Shown one piece after another: positions 10,685-18,843 of a stretch of DNA of 64,000 nucleotides. The translations under genes were made by a program, and so were the position numbers. Numbering within the stretch: the first letter of the stretch is position 1; the number at the start of each line of letters is the position of its first letter. Source of the DNA: an uncultured Kangiella sp. (GTDB lineage Bacteria; Pseudomonadota; Gammaproteobacteria; Enterobacterales; Kangiellaceae); contig CANNCW010000004.1 of assembly GCA_947503345.1 (NCBI GenBank), positions 186,001 to 250,000 of the forward strand. The letters are read 5' to 3'. Below the pieces are notes generated by a model. That model did no database searches. It was not told the DNA's origin and worked only from the letters and a program-made list of their open reading frames with translations.

Positions 10685-10693
10685 ATTGATACC

Positions 10694-11086
10694 TTAAATC
10701 AGTTTATATAGAGCCAGTGCAATGTATGTATAGATACTGGCTCCGATTAATGTGGTAATAAAAAACACTTTAGAAGCGATAGCCTTTAAAGTAAATAATG
10801 GAATTTGGATAATGCTTCTCAATAGCCAAACCGCAGCTATAGAAGCGATTAAGAAAAAACCTAAATCAGTATTTAATAACTCTTGTTGAAACCCTAAAGA
10901 GATGGCTGCAAATATTGCAAAGATAGCAATGAGAATAATGTTCATTGCTTGCATGGCGCCTTTGTTTATGGGATGCAATTTTTCCAGCTGACTGTTCCAC
11001 TTAAATAATTTCCAAAACATTAGGTGAAACAGCAAAAATGCTAGATGAAAGATGCCACCAATGGTTAACAGGATTTCAAGAGTCAT
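10694..11086 (-). CDS. Small integral membrane protein, function unknown, in the liu operon
   Basis: 130 residues with about four hydrophobic helices (roughly 4-26, 45-67, 73-93, 105-127). The first carries histidines (GGIFHLAFLLFHLMFWKLF). No catalytic or transport motif is recognisable. It starts 9 bp after the liuA stop with an AAGG ribosome site and ends 9 bp before the thiolase, so it is plainly part of the operon. A role in moving branched acids or sensing the membrane is conceivable but unsupported. Confidence 0.75.
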   Translation of the reverse strand: MTLEILLTIGGIFHLAFLLFHLMFWKLFKWNSQLEKLHPINKGAMQAMNIILIAIFAIFAAISLGFQQELLNTDLGFFLIASIAAVWLLRSIIQIPLFTLKAIASKVFFITTLIGASIYTYIALALYKLI

Positions 11087-11095
11087 TAATAAGCC

Positions 11096-12256
11096 TTAAG
11101 CTGTTTCGTTAAATAGTTCACGGCCAATCAACATACGGCGAATTTCTGAAGTGCCTGCGCCAATCTCATATAACTTAGCATCGCGTAATAAGCGGCCAGT
11201 CGAATATTCGTTGATATAACCATTACCACCTAAAATTTGAATCGCATCTAATGCCAATTTAGTGGCATTTTCTGCAGCAAATAAAATCGCGGCCGCCGCA
11301 TCTTTACGAGTGGTTTCTTTTCTATCACAAGCTTTCACTACTGAATAAACGTAAGCTCGAGAAGCATTCATTTGAGTGTACATATCAGCAACTTTACCTT
11401 GAATTAATTGGAAAGTACCAATCGCTTTACCGAATTGCTTACGTTCGTGAACATAAGGAACAACCACGTCCATACAAGCGCGCATGATGCCTAATGGACC
11501 AGCAGATAAAACCGCACGCTCATAATCCAAACCACTCATTAAAATTTTAACGCCTTCGTTTACCGTGCCCATGACATTTTCGACAGGCACTTCGCAATCT
11601 TCGAAGACTAGCTCGCAGGTGTTTGAACCTCGCATACCAAGCTTATCTAGCTTTTGCGCAGTTGAGAAACCTTTCATATCTTTTTCAATGATGAAAGCTG
11701 TGATACCACGAGAATGGGCTTCCATATCGGTTTTAGCATAAACCACTAATACGTCAGCTTCAGGACCATTGGTGATCCACATTTTGTTTCCGTTAAGGAT
11801 GTATTTATCACCCTTAAGTTCGGCTTTAAGTTTCATGGAAACTACATCAGAACCTGCACCAGGCTCAGACATGGCTAAAGCTCCAACGTGTTCGCCTGAA
11901 CAAAGTTTTGGCAAATACTTCATTTTTTGCTCTTCGGAAGCATTGCGACGGATTTGGTTCACACAAAGGTTTGAGTGAGCGCCATAGCTTAGGCCTATTG
12001 ATGCTGAAGCACGACTAATTTCTTCCATCGCTACCACGTGTTCAAGGTAGCCCATGCCAGATCCGCCATACTCTTCCTCAACGGTAATACCCAATAAACC
12101 TAATTCACCAAGCTTTTGCCACAAGTGGTGTGGGAATAGATTATCTTCGTCAGTTTTTTCGGCGATAGGGGCGATTTCTTTTTCAGCAAAGCCACGAACC
12201 ATGTCGCGGATCATGTCAGCCGTTTCACCAAGGTCAAAGTTTAAAGATGGATACAT
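11096..12256 (-). CDS. liuA: Isovaleryl-CoA dehydrogenase
   Basis: FAD enzyme oxidising isovaleryl-CoA to 3-methylcrotonyl-CoA, 386 residues. It shows [19 protein letters not shown] and [19 protein letters not shown], the family FAD/substrate signatures. [16 protein letters not shown] contains the Glu in the G helix that acts as catalytic base in isovaleryl-CoA dehydrogenases, and the C-terminus ([18 protein letters not shown]) has Gly where the short-chain enzymes have Glu. Together with first place after liuR this makes the assignment firm. A GAGGA ribosome site precedes the ATG at 12256. Electrons pass to ETF. Confidence 0.95.
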   Translation of the reverse strand: MYPSLNFDLGETADMIRDMVRGFAEKEIAPIAEKTDEDNLFPHHLWQKLGELGLLGITVEEEYGGSGMGYLEHVVAMEEISRASASIGLSYGAHSNLCVNQIRRNASEEQKMKYLPKLCSGEHVGALAMSEPGAGSDVVSMKLKAELKGDKYILNGNKMWITNGPEADVLVVYAKTDMEAHSRGITAFIIEKDMKGFSTAQKLDKLGMRGSNTCELVFEDCEVPVENVMGTVNEGVKILMSGLDYERAVLSAGPLGIMRACMDVVVPYVHERKQFGKAIGTFQLIQGKVADMYTQMNASRAYVYSVVKACDRKETTRKDAAAAILFAAENATKLALDAIQILGGNGYINEYSTGRLLRDAKLYEIGAGTSEIRRMLIGRELFNETA

Positions 12257-12301
12257 GGGTATTCCTCAATATTTCTGTTTTAAATGGTTAATCACGTGCT
12301 C

Positions 12302-12667
12302 TTAATCGAGCTTCGATTCGAGCATTTCCAGCTCTTTCAACATAAAGTTAATGTCCTTACGCTGTTGCAAAAGGGCATCACGACGTTCTTGAATTAAATT
12401 TAATAACAAACTGGTTTGCTTTTGTTTCCCTTCAGGAAGGTCATATAAATCGATAATTTGGCGTATTTGAGCTAATGAAAAGCCTAAACGCTTACCTCGT
12501 AAGATTAGCTGTAGCCTTACTCGATCGCGCGAAGAGTAAATCCTGTGGGTGCCACGGCGTTCAGGACTAATAAGCTTTTCGTCTTCATAATGACGGATGG
12601 ATCGAGAAGTAATCTCAAATTCTTTGCTTAAGTCACTGATTGTGTACTCTTTTTCAGCTACAGTCAT
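12302..12667 (-). CDS. liuR: MerR-family regulator of branched-chain amino acid catabolism
   Basis: 121 residues. The N-terminal winged helix is MerR type (YTISDLSKEFEITSRSIRHYEDEKLISPERRGTHR...YSSRDRVRLQLI is the family pattern), followed by a C-terminal coiled coil (about 85-120) for dimerisation. No metal-binding Cys is present, in keeping with LiuR, which responds to a pathway metabolite. It is the first gene of the operon, 45 bp before liuA, and a palindrome typical of its target lies in its own promoter. The symbol rests on this context as well as sequence. Confidence 0.92.
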   Translation of the reverse strand: MTVAEKEYTISDLSKEFEITSRSIRHYEDEKLISPERRGTHRIYSSRDRVRLQLILRGKRLGFSLAQIRQIIDLYDLPEGKQKQTSLLLNLIQERRDALLQQRKDINFMLKELEMLESKLD

Positions 12668-12700
12668 ATTTTAGTAAGACGCCAATTTTAAAGAAGCAAT

Positions 12701-12729
12701 AATATACCTTACCTTTACGCAAACGTAAA
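12701..12729 (-). promoter_or_regulatory. Likely liu operon promoter with LiuR operator
   Basis: On the + strand TTTACG (12714-12719), CAAA, CGTAAA (12724-12729) forms a perfect 6-bp palindrome. Read on the minus strand, TTTACG serves as a possible -35 and TATATT (12706-12701) as the -10, 17 bp apart, with the palindrome covering the -35 and spacer, as in MerR-type promoters. Known LiuR sites in proteobacteria have TTTACG/CGTAAA half-sites; this match is from memory of that consensus. liuR starts 34 bp below. Confidence 0.75.
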
Positions 12730-12895
12730 CTTGATTTGATTTTTGATACAAGAGGTGCGACCAGAACTAAGGAAGTTAAAATATTAAATTTAGCTGGGTT
12801 GGAGATTTTAGTAATAACTCTTTGATTGTACGAAAAATGTACAAATTGTTTTGAGAATGACTTGATTAATAACCTAATTTAGGTAAAGTGAATTC

Positions 12896-12986
12896 AGGCG
12901 AATTAAAAAGATTCTAAATGGTAAGAGTTAATACTAATACAGAATATTGGAACCGATTGTCCCAAAAGGGGCAGTCGGTTTTTTTT
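12896..12986 (+). ncRNA. Candidate small RNA or attenuated rmf leader
   Basis: A possible sigma-70 promoter (TTGATT, 16 bp, TAAAGT) ends near 12889, and a strong intrinsic terminator closes at 12986, with no gene between. A short transcript of about 90 nt would result. If some polymerase reads through, the same element would act as a leader attenuator for rmf, which begins 54 bp later. The promoter match is moderate, so the start point is uncertain. Confidence 0.35.
12951..12986 (+). terminator. Strong intrinsic terminator upstream of rmf
   Basis: Thirteen-bp stem (AACCGATTGTCCC at 12951-12963 with GGGGCAGTCGGTT at 12968-12980, two G-T type pairs), AAAA loop, then a run of eight T. It points in the plus direction although no plus-strand gene precedes it in the window. 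Confidence 0.85.
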
Positions 12987-13040
12987 GTTCTAAATATTTA
13001 GTATCTCGAACCAATATATAAACAATAAGAGGAAACATCG

Positions 13041-13223
13041 ATGAAAAGACAAAAAAGAGATAAGCTTCAAAGAGCTCACTCAAAAGGTTTTAACGCCGCT
13101 TTGCATGGCCAATCGAAAGAAGTTTGTCCTTACGAAGATATTAACGCTAAGGAAGAATGGCTTGGTGGTTGGCGAGAAGGCAGGGAACAGTTTCATGCGA
13201 CAGGAATGAAAAGTTATATTTAA
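13041..13223 (+). CDS. rmf: Ribosome modulation factor
   Basis: 60 residues that match RMF along most of the length: MKRQKRDKLQRAH, then SKEVCPY and EWLGGWREG, all hallmark segments. RMF binds 70S ribosomes in stationary phase or stress and drives 100S dimer formation, which switches off translation. AGAGGAAA precedes the ATG at 13041. It is a single gene, bounded by a terminator on each side, and the upstream terminator suggests attenuation or a separate small RNA. The C-terminus is slightly longer than in E. coli. Confidence 0.95.
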   Translation: MKRQKRDKLQRAHSKGFNAALHGQSKEVCPYEDINAKEEWLGGWREGREQFHATGMKSYI

Positions 13224-13236
13224 AGTCAACCCTTTC

Positions 13237-13265
13237 AAAAGCCAGCTAGCTTAAGCTGGCTTTTT
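13237..13265. terminator. Bidirectional terminator between rmf and the GAF regulator gene
   Basis: AAAGCCAGCT (13238-13247) and AGCTGGCTTT (13254-13263) form a perfect 10-bp stem, with A/T runs on both sides. It serves rmf on the plus strand and overlaps the stop codon of the minus-strand regulator. The stem core AAAGCCAGC is the same as in the liu operon terminator. Confidence 0.8.
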
Positions 13266-14271
13266 ATTGTTTGCGTGATATTAATTGATGAATTTTATGC
13301 CAAATGTGATCGATTAAACCATTACGTGCTTTGCCTAAGTGTCTTGCAAAAGTGCTGTAAGACATTCCCAATCGATCGGCAACTAATTGATGGTTAGGCA
13401 ATGGGTTAATATAAGTATGCTCGATGATAAAATGATATTTTTGAGTTTTTGGGCTTGGTAAATAAATTTCATCAATTCCTAGTTTAATAAGATCTTTTAA
13501 TCTTTGAACGATAAACTGTTTAAACACAGGGTTTTTAAAACTATCTAAAACAGCTTCCAACTCGCGCACATACTTTAAAGGCTCGGCTTTAGTATAATGC
13601 TTTAAAAATAGATGCATTACATTATTATAAGCGTTTCGTTCTACCTTAGAGAAAAATTCGTAGGATAAACCTAAAAACTCATTCGACTGTTGTTTTAAAT
13701 TATCTTCCTCTAATGCCAAACCATACTTTGCTGAAGCTTTCTGGGTATCACTTTTTCGCCTACCGAAGTTATTGGTACTACTATCAACCTGAGCAAGCCA
13801 TGGGGCAACCATAACAGCAACTAGCTCAAAAATACGCAAATGGGGTTGCTGATAAAAACTTTCTTTAGGTGACTCTGAATCAATTACACCTAATAGTTGA
13901 TTTTCAAAAACTATAGGTACTGACATTTCAGACTTTCCTAAGCTTTCATCTAAAACATAGTTTGGTGTTAATTCAGTATTGTCGACAATAATATGTTGCT
14001 GCAAGCTAGCTGCTGTTCCGACAATTCCTTTACCAACTTCTAATCTGTGCGGTGACGATAAAGCTCTTTTAGAGTTAGTTTCTTTATTATTGGCAGCTTC
14101 TTGTACTAAAAGTTGCTTATCTTTATTTAAAAGATAAATAGAACAATCTTCCAATCCTAGTAAAGACAAATTATCAATCACCAGCCAAGCAATTTGCCGC
14201 TTATTGGCACCTGATTGGAGTCCTTTTGAAATGTTTCCAATAATGGAATCTAGCAGTTTACTTTCAAGCAT
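13264..14271 (-). CDS. GAF-domain transcriptional regulator with C-terminal HTH
   Basis: 335 residues. Positions about 20-160 form a GAF domain (DNLSLLGLEDCSIYLLN ... LEVGKGIVGTAA ... PIVFENQLLGVIDSES), the kind that binds small ligands. A charged linker follows, then an all-alpha region (210-270) and a C-terminal helix-turn-helix (HQLVADRLGMSYSTFARHL near 298-316). The ligand is unknown. It is transcribed away from the giant ELWxxDG protein gene, and repeats in the shared 210-bp region could be its operator. It ends on the terminator shared with rmf. Confidence 0.75.
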   Translation of the reverse strand: MLESKLLDSIIGNISKGLQSGANKRQIAWLVIDNLSLLGLEDCSIYLLNKDKQLLVQEAANNKETNSKRALSSPHRLEVGKGIVGTAASLQQHIIVDNTELTPNYVLDESLGKSEMSVPIVFENQLLGVIDSESPKESFYQQPHLRIFELVAVMVAPWLAQVDSSTNNFGRRKSDTQKASAKYGLALEEDNLKQQSNEFLGLSYEFFSKVERNAYNNVMHLFLKHYTKAEPLKYVRELEAVLDSFKNPVFKQFIVQRLKDLIKLGIDEIYLPSPKTQKYHFIIEHTYINPLPNHQLVADRLGMSYSTFARHLGKARNGLIDHIWHKIHQLISRKQ

Positions 14272-14366
14272 TCTGGCAAAAGTGGCTGTTATTTTCTTTT
14301 ATCTTATCCGGAAATTACAAAAATAAAAAGCATCTAAGTTATTGATTTACATAAAAGCAAGGTTGG

Positions 14367-14399
14367 TTTTTATCAAAAATGATAAAAAAGTGATAAAAA
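14367..14399. promoter_or_regulatory. Repeated TGATAAAAA sites in the divergent control region
   Basis: TTTTTATCA (14367-14375) and TGATAAAAA (14380-14388) form a perfect 9-bp inverted repeat with an AAAA spacer. A third TGATAAAAA at 14391-14399 lies 11 bp, one helical turn, further on. The sites lie between the GAF-HTH regulator and the gene it faces. They are a candidate operator, but the region is very AT-rich, which raises the chance of coincidence. Confidence 0.45.
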
Positions 14400-14481
14400 T
14401 TTGCATAAAAAGTAAAAAAAAGCAATTGAGTTATTTTTCTAATATAGCCCTCGAAGACATGGAATATCTTTGGAGGAAATC

Positions 14482-17400
14482 ATGAAATTCAATAAATTTT
14501 TATTAAGTGGTATTTTTATCGCATTGCTTAGTTCGAATGTTTCTGCGGAACAAAGAGTGACCGCGAAACCTTTTTTAGATGTCAATAATGATAAGCAGAG
14601 CCTAAGATCATCTGGTAGTTTAGAAAACTCAATCAATATGATATTAGATGGCGAGAAGGTTTTAATTATTTCTGCCTACACACCTAATGCAGGAGAAGAG
14701 CCTTGGGTTGTAACTGAGAGCAATACGGTGAGGCCGCTTGCCGATATTAACGATGGCACTCTACCTTCACACCCGCAGAAGTTTAGCAAAATTGGTAATC
14801 AAGTTTTTTTTAGTGCGGTTAATAATGAAACTGGAACGGAGTTATATTCGATTCAGGGTGATCCTGCAACAGCGGTATTACATGATGTTAACTTAGAGGG
14901 TTCAAGTAACCCGGATCGTTTTACAAGTTATGATGGTTGGATGTATTTCGTTGCCGATGATGGCATTCATGGCAGAGAGTTGTGGAGAACTAAAGGTGGT
15001 ACTCCCAATCGAATTACTGATATTAATCCAAATGGCGATAGCCGAATTAATCACTTAACACCATTTGGCGATTGGATGTATTTTACTGCTTCAGATGGCA
15101 CTAATGGTAATGAACTATATAGAACAAATGGCGAGACAACTGAGCTTTTTAAAGAATTTTATCCAGGCGCTGAATCAGGTGTTAAATTTGGTTCAAAGAT
15201 ATTTGTATATGAAGATAAATTGTATGTAAATGCCTATTTTTCAGAGCAAGTTGGTTATGAAATTCATGTTGTTGATGCAAATCATTCCACACCCTCAATC
15301 TTTTTTGAGTTCGCACCAGGTGCTGAAAATATAGATCATGTGTCTGATGCATTGGCTGCAGAAGATGGCTATTTATATTTAATTTTACGAAAAGGTTTTA
15401 ATAGAGAACTTTGGTCTTATAACAACGAGGGGCAGCCTACTTTTGTTTCTAGCCAATCTTCGGTTTCATTTTTATGTGATTTTGATAATCATGTATTTTT
15501 TAGAAGTAATTTCTTTGGTAATAATGGTTTAGAGCTTTATAAAATGTCTAATGGCGTTGTTAAGCTATTAACTGGAGTTGATGGTGAGCCATTTGAGCTT
15601 AATGCTGGGGAAGCGAGTTCAAATCCGCAAAAGTGTATTAATGATGGGCAAGCGGCTTACTTCGTTGCTGAAACGACACTAAATGGAAAAGAGTTGTTAA
15701 AGGTCCAGGCAGGGAGTTTTTTTGCAGAAATCGCGCATCAATCAATTGAAGGGCTATCTTATGAAAACGTTAAAGTTTTAGGTAAAACTGGAACTGATAT
15801 TTTTGTAACCCAAGGCACGAATAATCGAGTAGGAATGTTTGATAAAGACCAATCAGAAATCATTTGGTCAAGCAATAACCAGCCAACTGGTGTTGACTCA
15901 AGTTTAAATGTATTTTCACCCCATAAGGCGGTAGCCTTTAAAGATAAGCTTTACTTCTCAGCTTACACTGAAGAAAGTGGCCATGAGCTGTGGGTGTCCG
16001 ATCATGATGATGCTACTTTAGCCATGGATATTTTTGAAGGTAAAGGGAGTTCTTATCCTAATAACTTCTTTGTTTATAATGAGCGTTTGTATTTCACTGC
16101 AATTACTTTAACTGAAGGTCGAGAGTTATGGGTGGTAAACGATGACTCTATAGAGTTAGTAGCAGATGTTTTCCCTGGAATTACCAGCTCTTCACCAGCT
16201 CATTTTGCCATATTAAACGACTTGTTATATTTTTCGGCAAACATTTCAGGTAAGGGAAGGGAGATTGTTGTTACCGATGGTCAGGATTTTTCTCTTAAAA
16301 CTGATATCAATATTGATGAAGAATCTTCGGGTCCTAAATATTTAACCGTATATAAAGACAAGTTATGGTTTCAAGCAAGTGATGGGACTAATGGTTTTGA
16401 ACTATGGAGTTTGGACTCGGAAGACAACCTAATCATGCATAATTTGGATGGAGGCCCCGCAAGCACTTTCCCAAGTAATTTTCATGTGGTTGGAGACTAC
16501 TTATATTTTGAAGCCTCTGATGAAAATGGTAATGAAATGTGGGGAACCGATGGCGAGATAACTCTTCAGTTAAAGGATATAAATCCTGGTGCTGATGGTT
16601 CGATTCCCAGAGAGTTTGTTAGTGACGAAAATACGCTTTACTTCATTGCAAATACGGGGAATGTTGCTCGAGCTTGGCGAACCACAGGCTTGAATGCTTC
16701 TGAATTAAATGCCAGCGAAATTGAAAACTTTAGATCTTTAGAAATGGTTGATGGTCGATTATTTGCACTGGCTTCAAATGCCGCTGAAGGAATTGAGTTG
16801 TGGCGTAGACAGGGCAATGATTTTACTATGGTAGACACCTTAACTGATGGCCCAAATGTTGATGGTGCCAATGAAGCTATAAGCTTATCGAGTGCTCATA
16901 ATACATTATTCGCTTTAGCTACAGATGGGTACTATTACTTAAACAAGCTAAATCATGCGGAGTTCGAGTGGTTGCCACTTGGCTTCGATGATATGCATTT
17001 TGAGCGTATTGGTCTTAATAATATTACTAGTTCAAAACTTTTAGAGTTTGGTAAAAGCGCTATCGTTAAAGGCTGTAACGATTTAATTGGCTGTGAATTC
17101 ATTAAGCTGTTTGTTAATTCGCTACCCAATTCGTTTGTAACTGGTCCTGCGTCCGCTCACTCAGGAAGTCAAGTCGAGTTTGATGCTAGTTTATCAAGCG
17201 ATGATGATGGTGAAATTATTGGTTTTGTTTGGAGTCAAATTGAAGGTCCTTCGACAGATATTGTTGGCACGGATCAAGCGATTATGTCTTTTGTTGCGCC
17301 AAATCTTGTGGGCGAAGAGTTATTGAAATTCCAAGTGGATATCACTGATAATGATGGAGATGTGACTTCATATGTAAAGTGGTTGAACGTTTTCAACGAA

Positions 17401-18663
17401 TCTCCAATGGCCATTATTAATGTCAGTAATTCAAATCCAGAGTCGGGCCAAAACGTTATTCTAGACGGTTCTGCATCGACCGATGATACAATGGTTTCGA
17501 CGTTTGTATGGTCTCAAATTTCAGGACCAGCTATTAGCCTTACAAACGCCAATCAAAGCGTGGCAAACTTTACTGTGCCTGAGCTTGAAGCTGATGCTGG
17601 GGTAGTGTTAATGCTAACTGTGACTGATGAAAATACTATTACTCATAGTCAGACTGTAGTCATTCACATGGAGCCTGCGAAAGCAGAGAATCAAGCGCCT
17701 AATGCTTTAATCAGTGTTAGTAATTTGTCACCTGAATCAGGTAGCTTGGTAACACTTGATGGGGCTGCTTCTAATGATCCCGATGGTTCTATTACTCAAT
17801 ACGAGTGGCATCAATTAAATGGCATTGCAATTAGTTTGGGTAACAATGATCAGGTTGCCACTAGTTTTATTGCCCCAGAAGTTACTGAGCCAACTATTGT
17901 CACTATTCAGTTATCGGTTGTTGATGATGCGGAAACTTCTTCACAAGCAAGCGTTCAGATCCAAGTTATGCCTGCTGATGAAGAGAATCAAGCTCCTAAC
18001 GCTGTGATTGAAGTCTCTAATCATAATCCAGTTGCTGAAGAGTTGGTAACTTTAAATGCCTCAGCTTCAAGCGATACTGACGGCGCTATTGTGTCATTTG
18101 TATGGCAACAAGTAGCTGGTCCGCAACTTGTGTTAAATGGTTCGGAAACAGCCGAGGCAAGTTTTATCACTCCAGCAGTTAACGACGATGATTTATTGCA
18201 ATTCAAATTAATCATTACCGACGATCAAGGTGCTGTTACGGTTAGTAATGTATTTATTAATCTAGAGGCGGTCGCTAATCAATCTCCAACCGCGAATATT
18301 ACTGTGAATAACTTAAACCCAGTATCTGGAACTGGAGTCTCGTTAAACGGTACTTCATCTTTGGATCCTGATGGCGAGATTGTTAGCTATCAATGGATAC
18401 AAACCGCAGGACCTCAAGTGAGCTTGAATAATGCTAATAAGCAGGTAGCAACTTTTATCGCACCGATTGTTAATCAAGACACGCTAATTAGCTTTAAATT
18501 AACAGTAACAGACAATGATGGTGCTATCGCAGAAAAGGAAATATCACTAACCGTTGAACCGCAATTAGTGCCGAATAATGGTCAAGGCAACGGTGGTGGT
18601 AGTACAAATGTACTTTTACTTTTAGCCTTAATGGTTGTTTGCATGGGAAGAAGGCGTTTCTAG
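14482..18663 (+). CDS. Giant exported ELWxxDG-repeat/PKD-like protein with GlyGly-CTERM anchor
   Basis: About 1393 residues. I start at the ATG at 14482, six bases after GGAGG, rather than the TTG at 14470. The order is: signal peptide (MKFNKFLLSGIFIALLSSNVSA); about 850 residues of short ELWxxDG-type repeats (units such as MYFTASDGTNGNELYRTNG), probably a beta-propeller or solenoid; five PKD/cadherin-like repeats of about 93 residues (from about 880 to 1360, marked by SxDPDGxIxxYxWxQxxG); and a C-terminal GGGS, hydrophobic helix and GRRRF end. The last part is a GlyGly-CTERM sorting signal, which rhombosortase cuts, usually on type II secretion substrates. It is probably surface-displayed or secreted; binding or adhesion is likely, but the function is unknown. 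Confidence 0.9.
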   Translation: MKFNKFLLSGIFIALLSSNVSAEQRVTAKPFLDVNNDKQSLRSSGSLENSINMILDGEKVLIISAYTPNAGEEPWVVTESNTVRPLADINDGTLPSHPQKFSKIGNQVFFSAVNNETGTELYSIQGDPATAVLHDVNLEGSSNPDRFTSYDGWMYFVADDGIHGRELWRTKGGTPNRITDINPNGDSRINHLTPFGDWMYFTASDGTNGNELYRTNGETTELFKEFYPGAESGVKFGSKIFVYEDKLYVNAYFSEQVGYEIHVVDANHSTPSIFFEFAPGAENIDHVSDALAAEDGYLYLILRKGFNRELWSYNNEGQPTFVSSQSSVSFLCDFDNHVFFRSNFFGNNGLELYKMSNGVVKLLTGVDGEPFELNAGEASSNPQKCINDGQAAYFVAETTLNGKELLKVQAGSFFAEIAHQSIEGLSYENVKVLGKTGTDIFVTQGTNNRVGMFDKDQSEIIWSSNNQPTGVDSSLNVFSPHKAVAFKDKLYFSAYTEESGHELWVSDHDDATLAMDIFEGKGSSYPNNFFVYNERLYFTAITLTEGRELWVVNDDSIELVADVFPGITSSSPAHFAILNDLLYFSANISGKGREIVVTDGQDFSLKTDINIDEESSGPKYLTVYKDKLWFQASDGTNGFELWSLDSEDNLIMHNLDGGPASTFPSNFHVVGDYLYFEASDENGNEMWGTDGEITLQLKDINPGADGSIPREFVSDENTLYFIANTGNVARAWRTTGLNASELNASEIENFRSLEMVDGRLFALASNAAEGIELWRRQGNDFTMVDTLTDGPNVDGANEAISLSSAHNTLFALATDGYYYLNKLNHAEFEWLPLGFDDMHFERIGLNNITSSKLLEFGKSAIVKGCNDLIGCEFIKLFVNSLPNSFVTGPASAHSGSQVEFDASLSSDDDGEIIGFVWSQIEGPSTDIVGTDQAIMSFVAPNLVGEELLKFQVDITDNDGDVTSYVKWLNVFNESPMAIINVSNSNPESGQNVILDGSASTDDTMVSTFVWSQISGPAISLTNANQSVANFTVPELEADAGVVLMLTVTDENTITHSQTVVIHMEPAKAENQAPNALISVSNLSPESGSLVTLDGAASNDPDGSITQYEWHQLNGIAISLGNNDQVATSFIAPEVTEPTIVTIQLSVVDDAETSSQASVQIQVMPADEENQAPNAVIEVSNHNPVAEELVTLNASASSDTDGAIVSFVWQQVAGPQLVLNGSETAEASFITPAVNDDDLLQFKLIITDDQGAVTVSNVFINLEAVANQSPTANITVNNLNPVSGTGVSLNGTSSLDPDGEIVSYQWIQTAGPQVSLNNANKQVATFIAPIVNQDTLISFKLTVTDNDGAIAEKEISLTVEPQLVPNNGQGNGGGSTNVLLLLALMVVCMGRRRF

Positions 18664-18680
18664 GGAAGGAGACGTACCCT

Positions 18681-18727
18681 AGGAGGTGATTTCCTCCAAC
18701 CCTGGGGCTTCGGCCCCTTTTTTATTT
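18681..18727 (+). terminator. Terminator of the giant surface protein gene, preceded by a small SD-like hairpin
   Basis: GGGGC-TTCG-GCCCC (18704-18717) followed by ten T is a textbook intrinsic terminator with a UUCG loop. Just before it GGAGG (18682-18686) pairs with CCTCC (18693-18697). The first arm is a full Shine-Dalgarno-like AGGAGGTGAT with no start codon behind it. Confidence 0.9.
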
Positions 18728-18777
18728 TAGTTTTATGTAAAGCTATAACAGCTATTGGTAAATTTCATGTCTACGAC

Positions 18778-18805
18778 TTGAAAAAACCAGTTTTAACCTT
18801 AATAT
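18778..18805 (+). promoter_or_regulatory. Sigma-70-type promoter for the Sel1/TonB-C gene
   Basis: TTGAAA (18778-18783), 16 bp, TAATAT (18800-18805), 38 bp ahead of the ATG at 18844. The remainder of this 180-bp gap is AT-rich with nothing else notable. Confidence 0.55.
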
Positions 18806-18843
18806 ATTTACTATATCAATAATTATTAATAACAGGGAAAAGC

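Larger units (their letters stand above)
12730..13040. other. Gene-free stretch between liuR and rmf
   Basis: Holds, from left to right: an inverted repeat TTGTAC-N7-GTACAA (12826-12844); a possible plus-strand promoter TTGATT (12862-12867)-16 bp-TAAAGT (12884-12889); a strong terminator at 12951-12986; and then about 50 bp of AT-rich leader with AGAGGAAA before rmf. No credible coding frame. The promoter-terminator spacing would give a transcript of about 90 nt. Confidence 0.5.

Noticed and set aside
12918..13001. 27-codon frame across the terminator before rmf, possible leader peptide
   Set aside because: No ribosome site, and the frame runs through the terminator stem and T run.
17686..18300. 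Repeated DNA in the giant gene as a CRISPR or tandem element
   Set aside because: The repeats keep frame and encode PKD-like units about 93 residues long; no short regular spacers.
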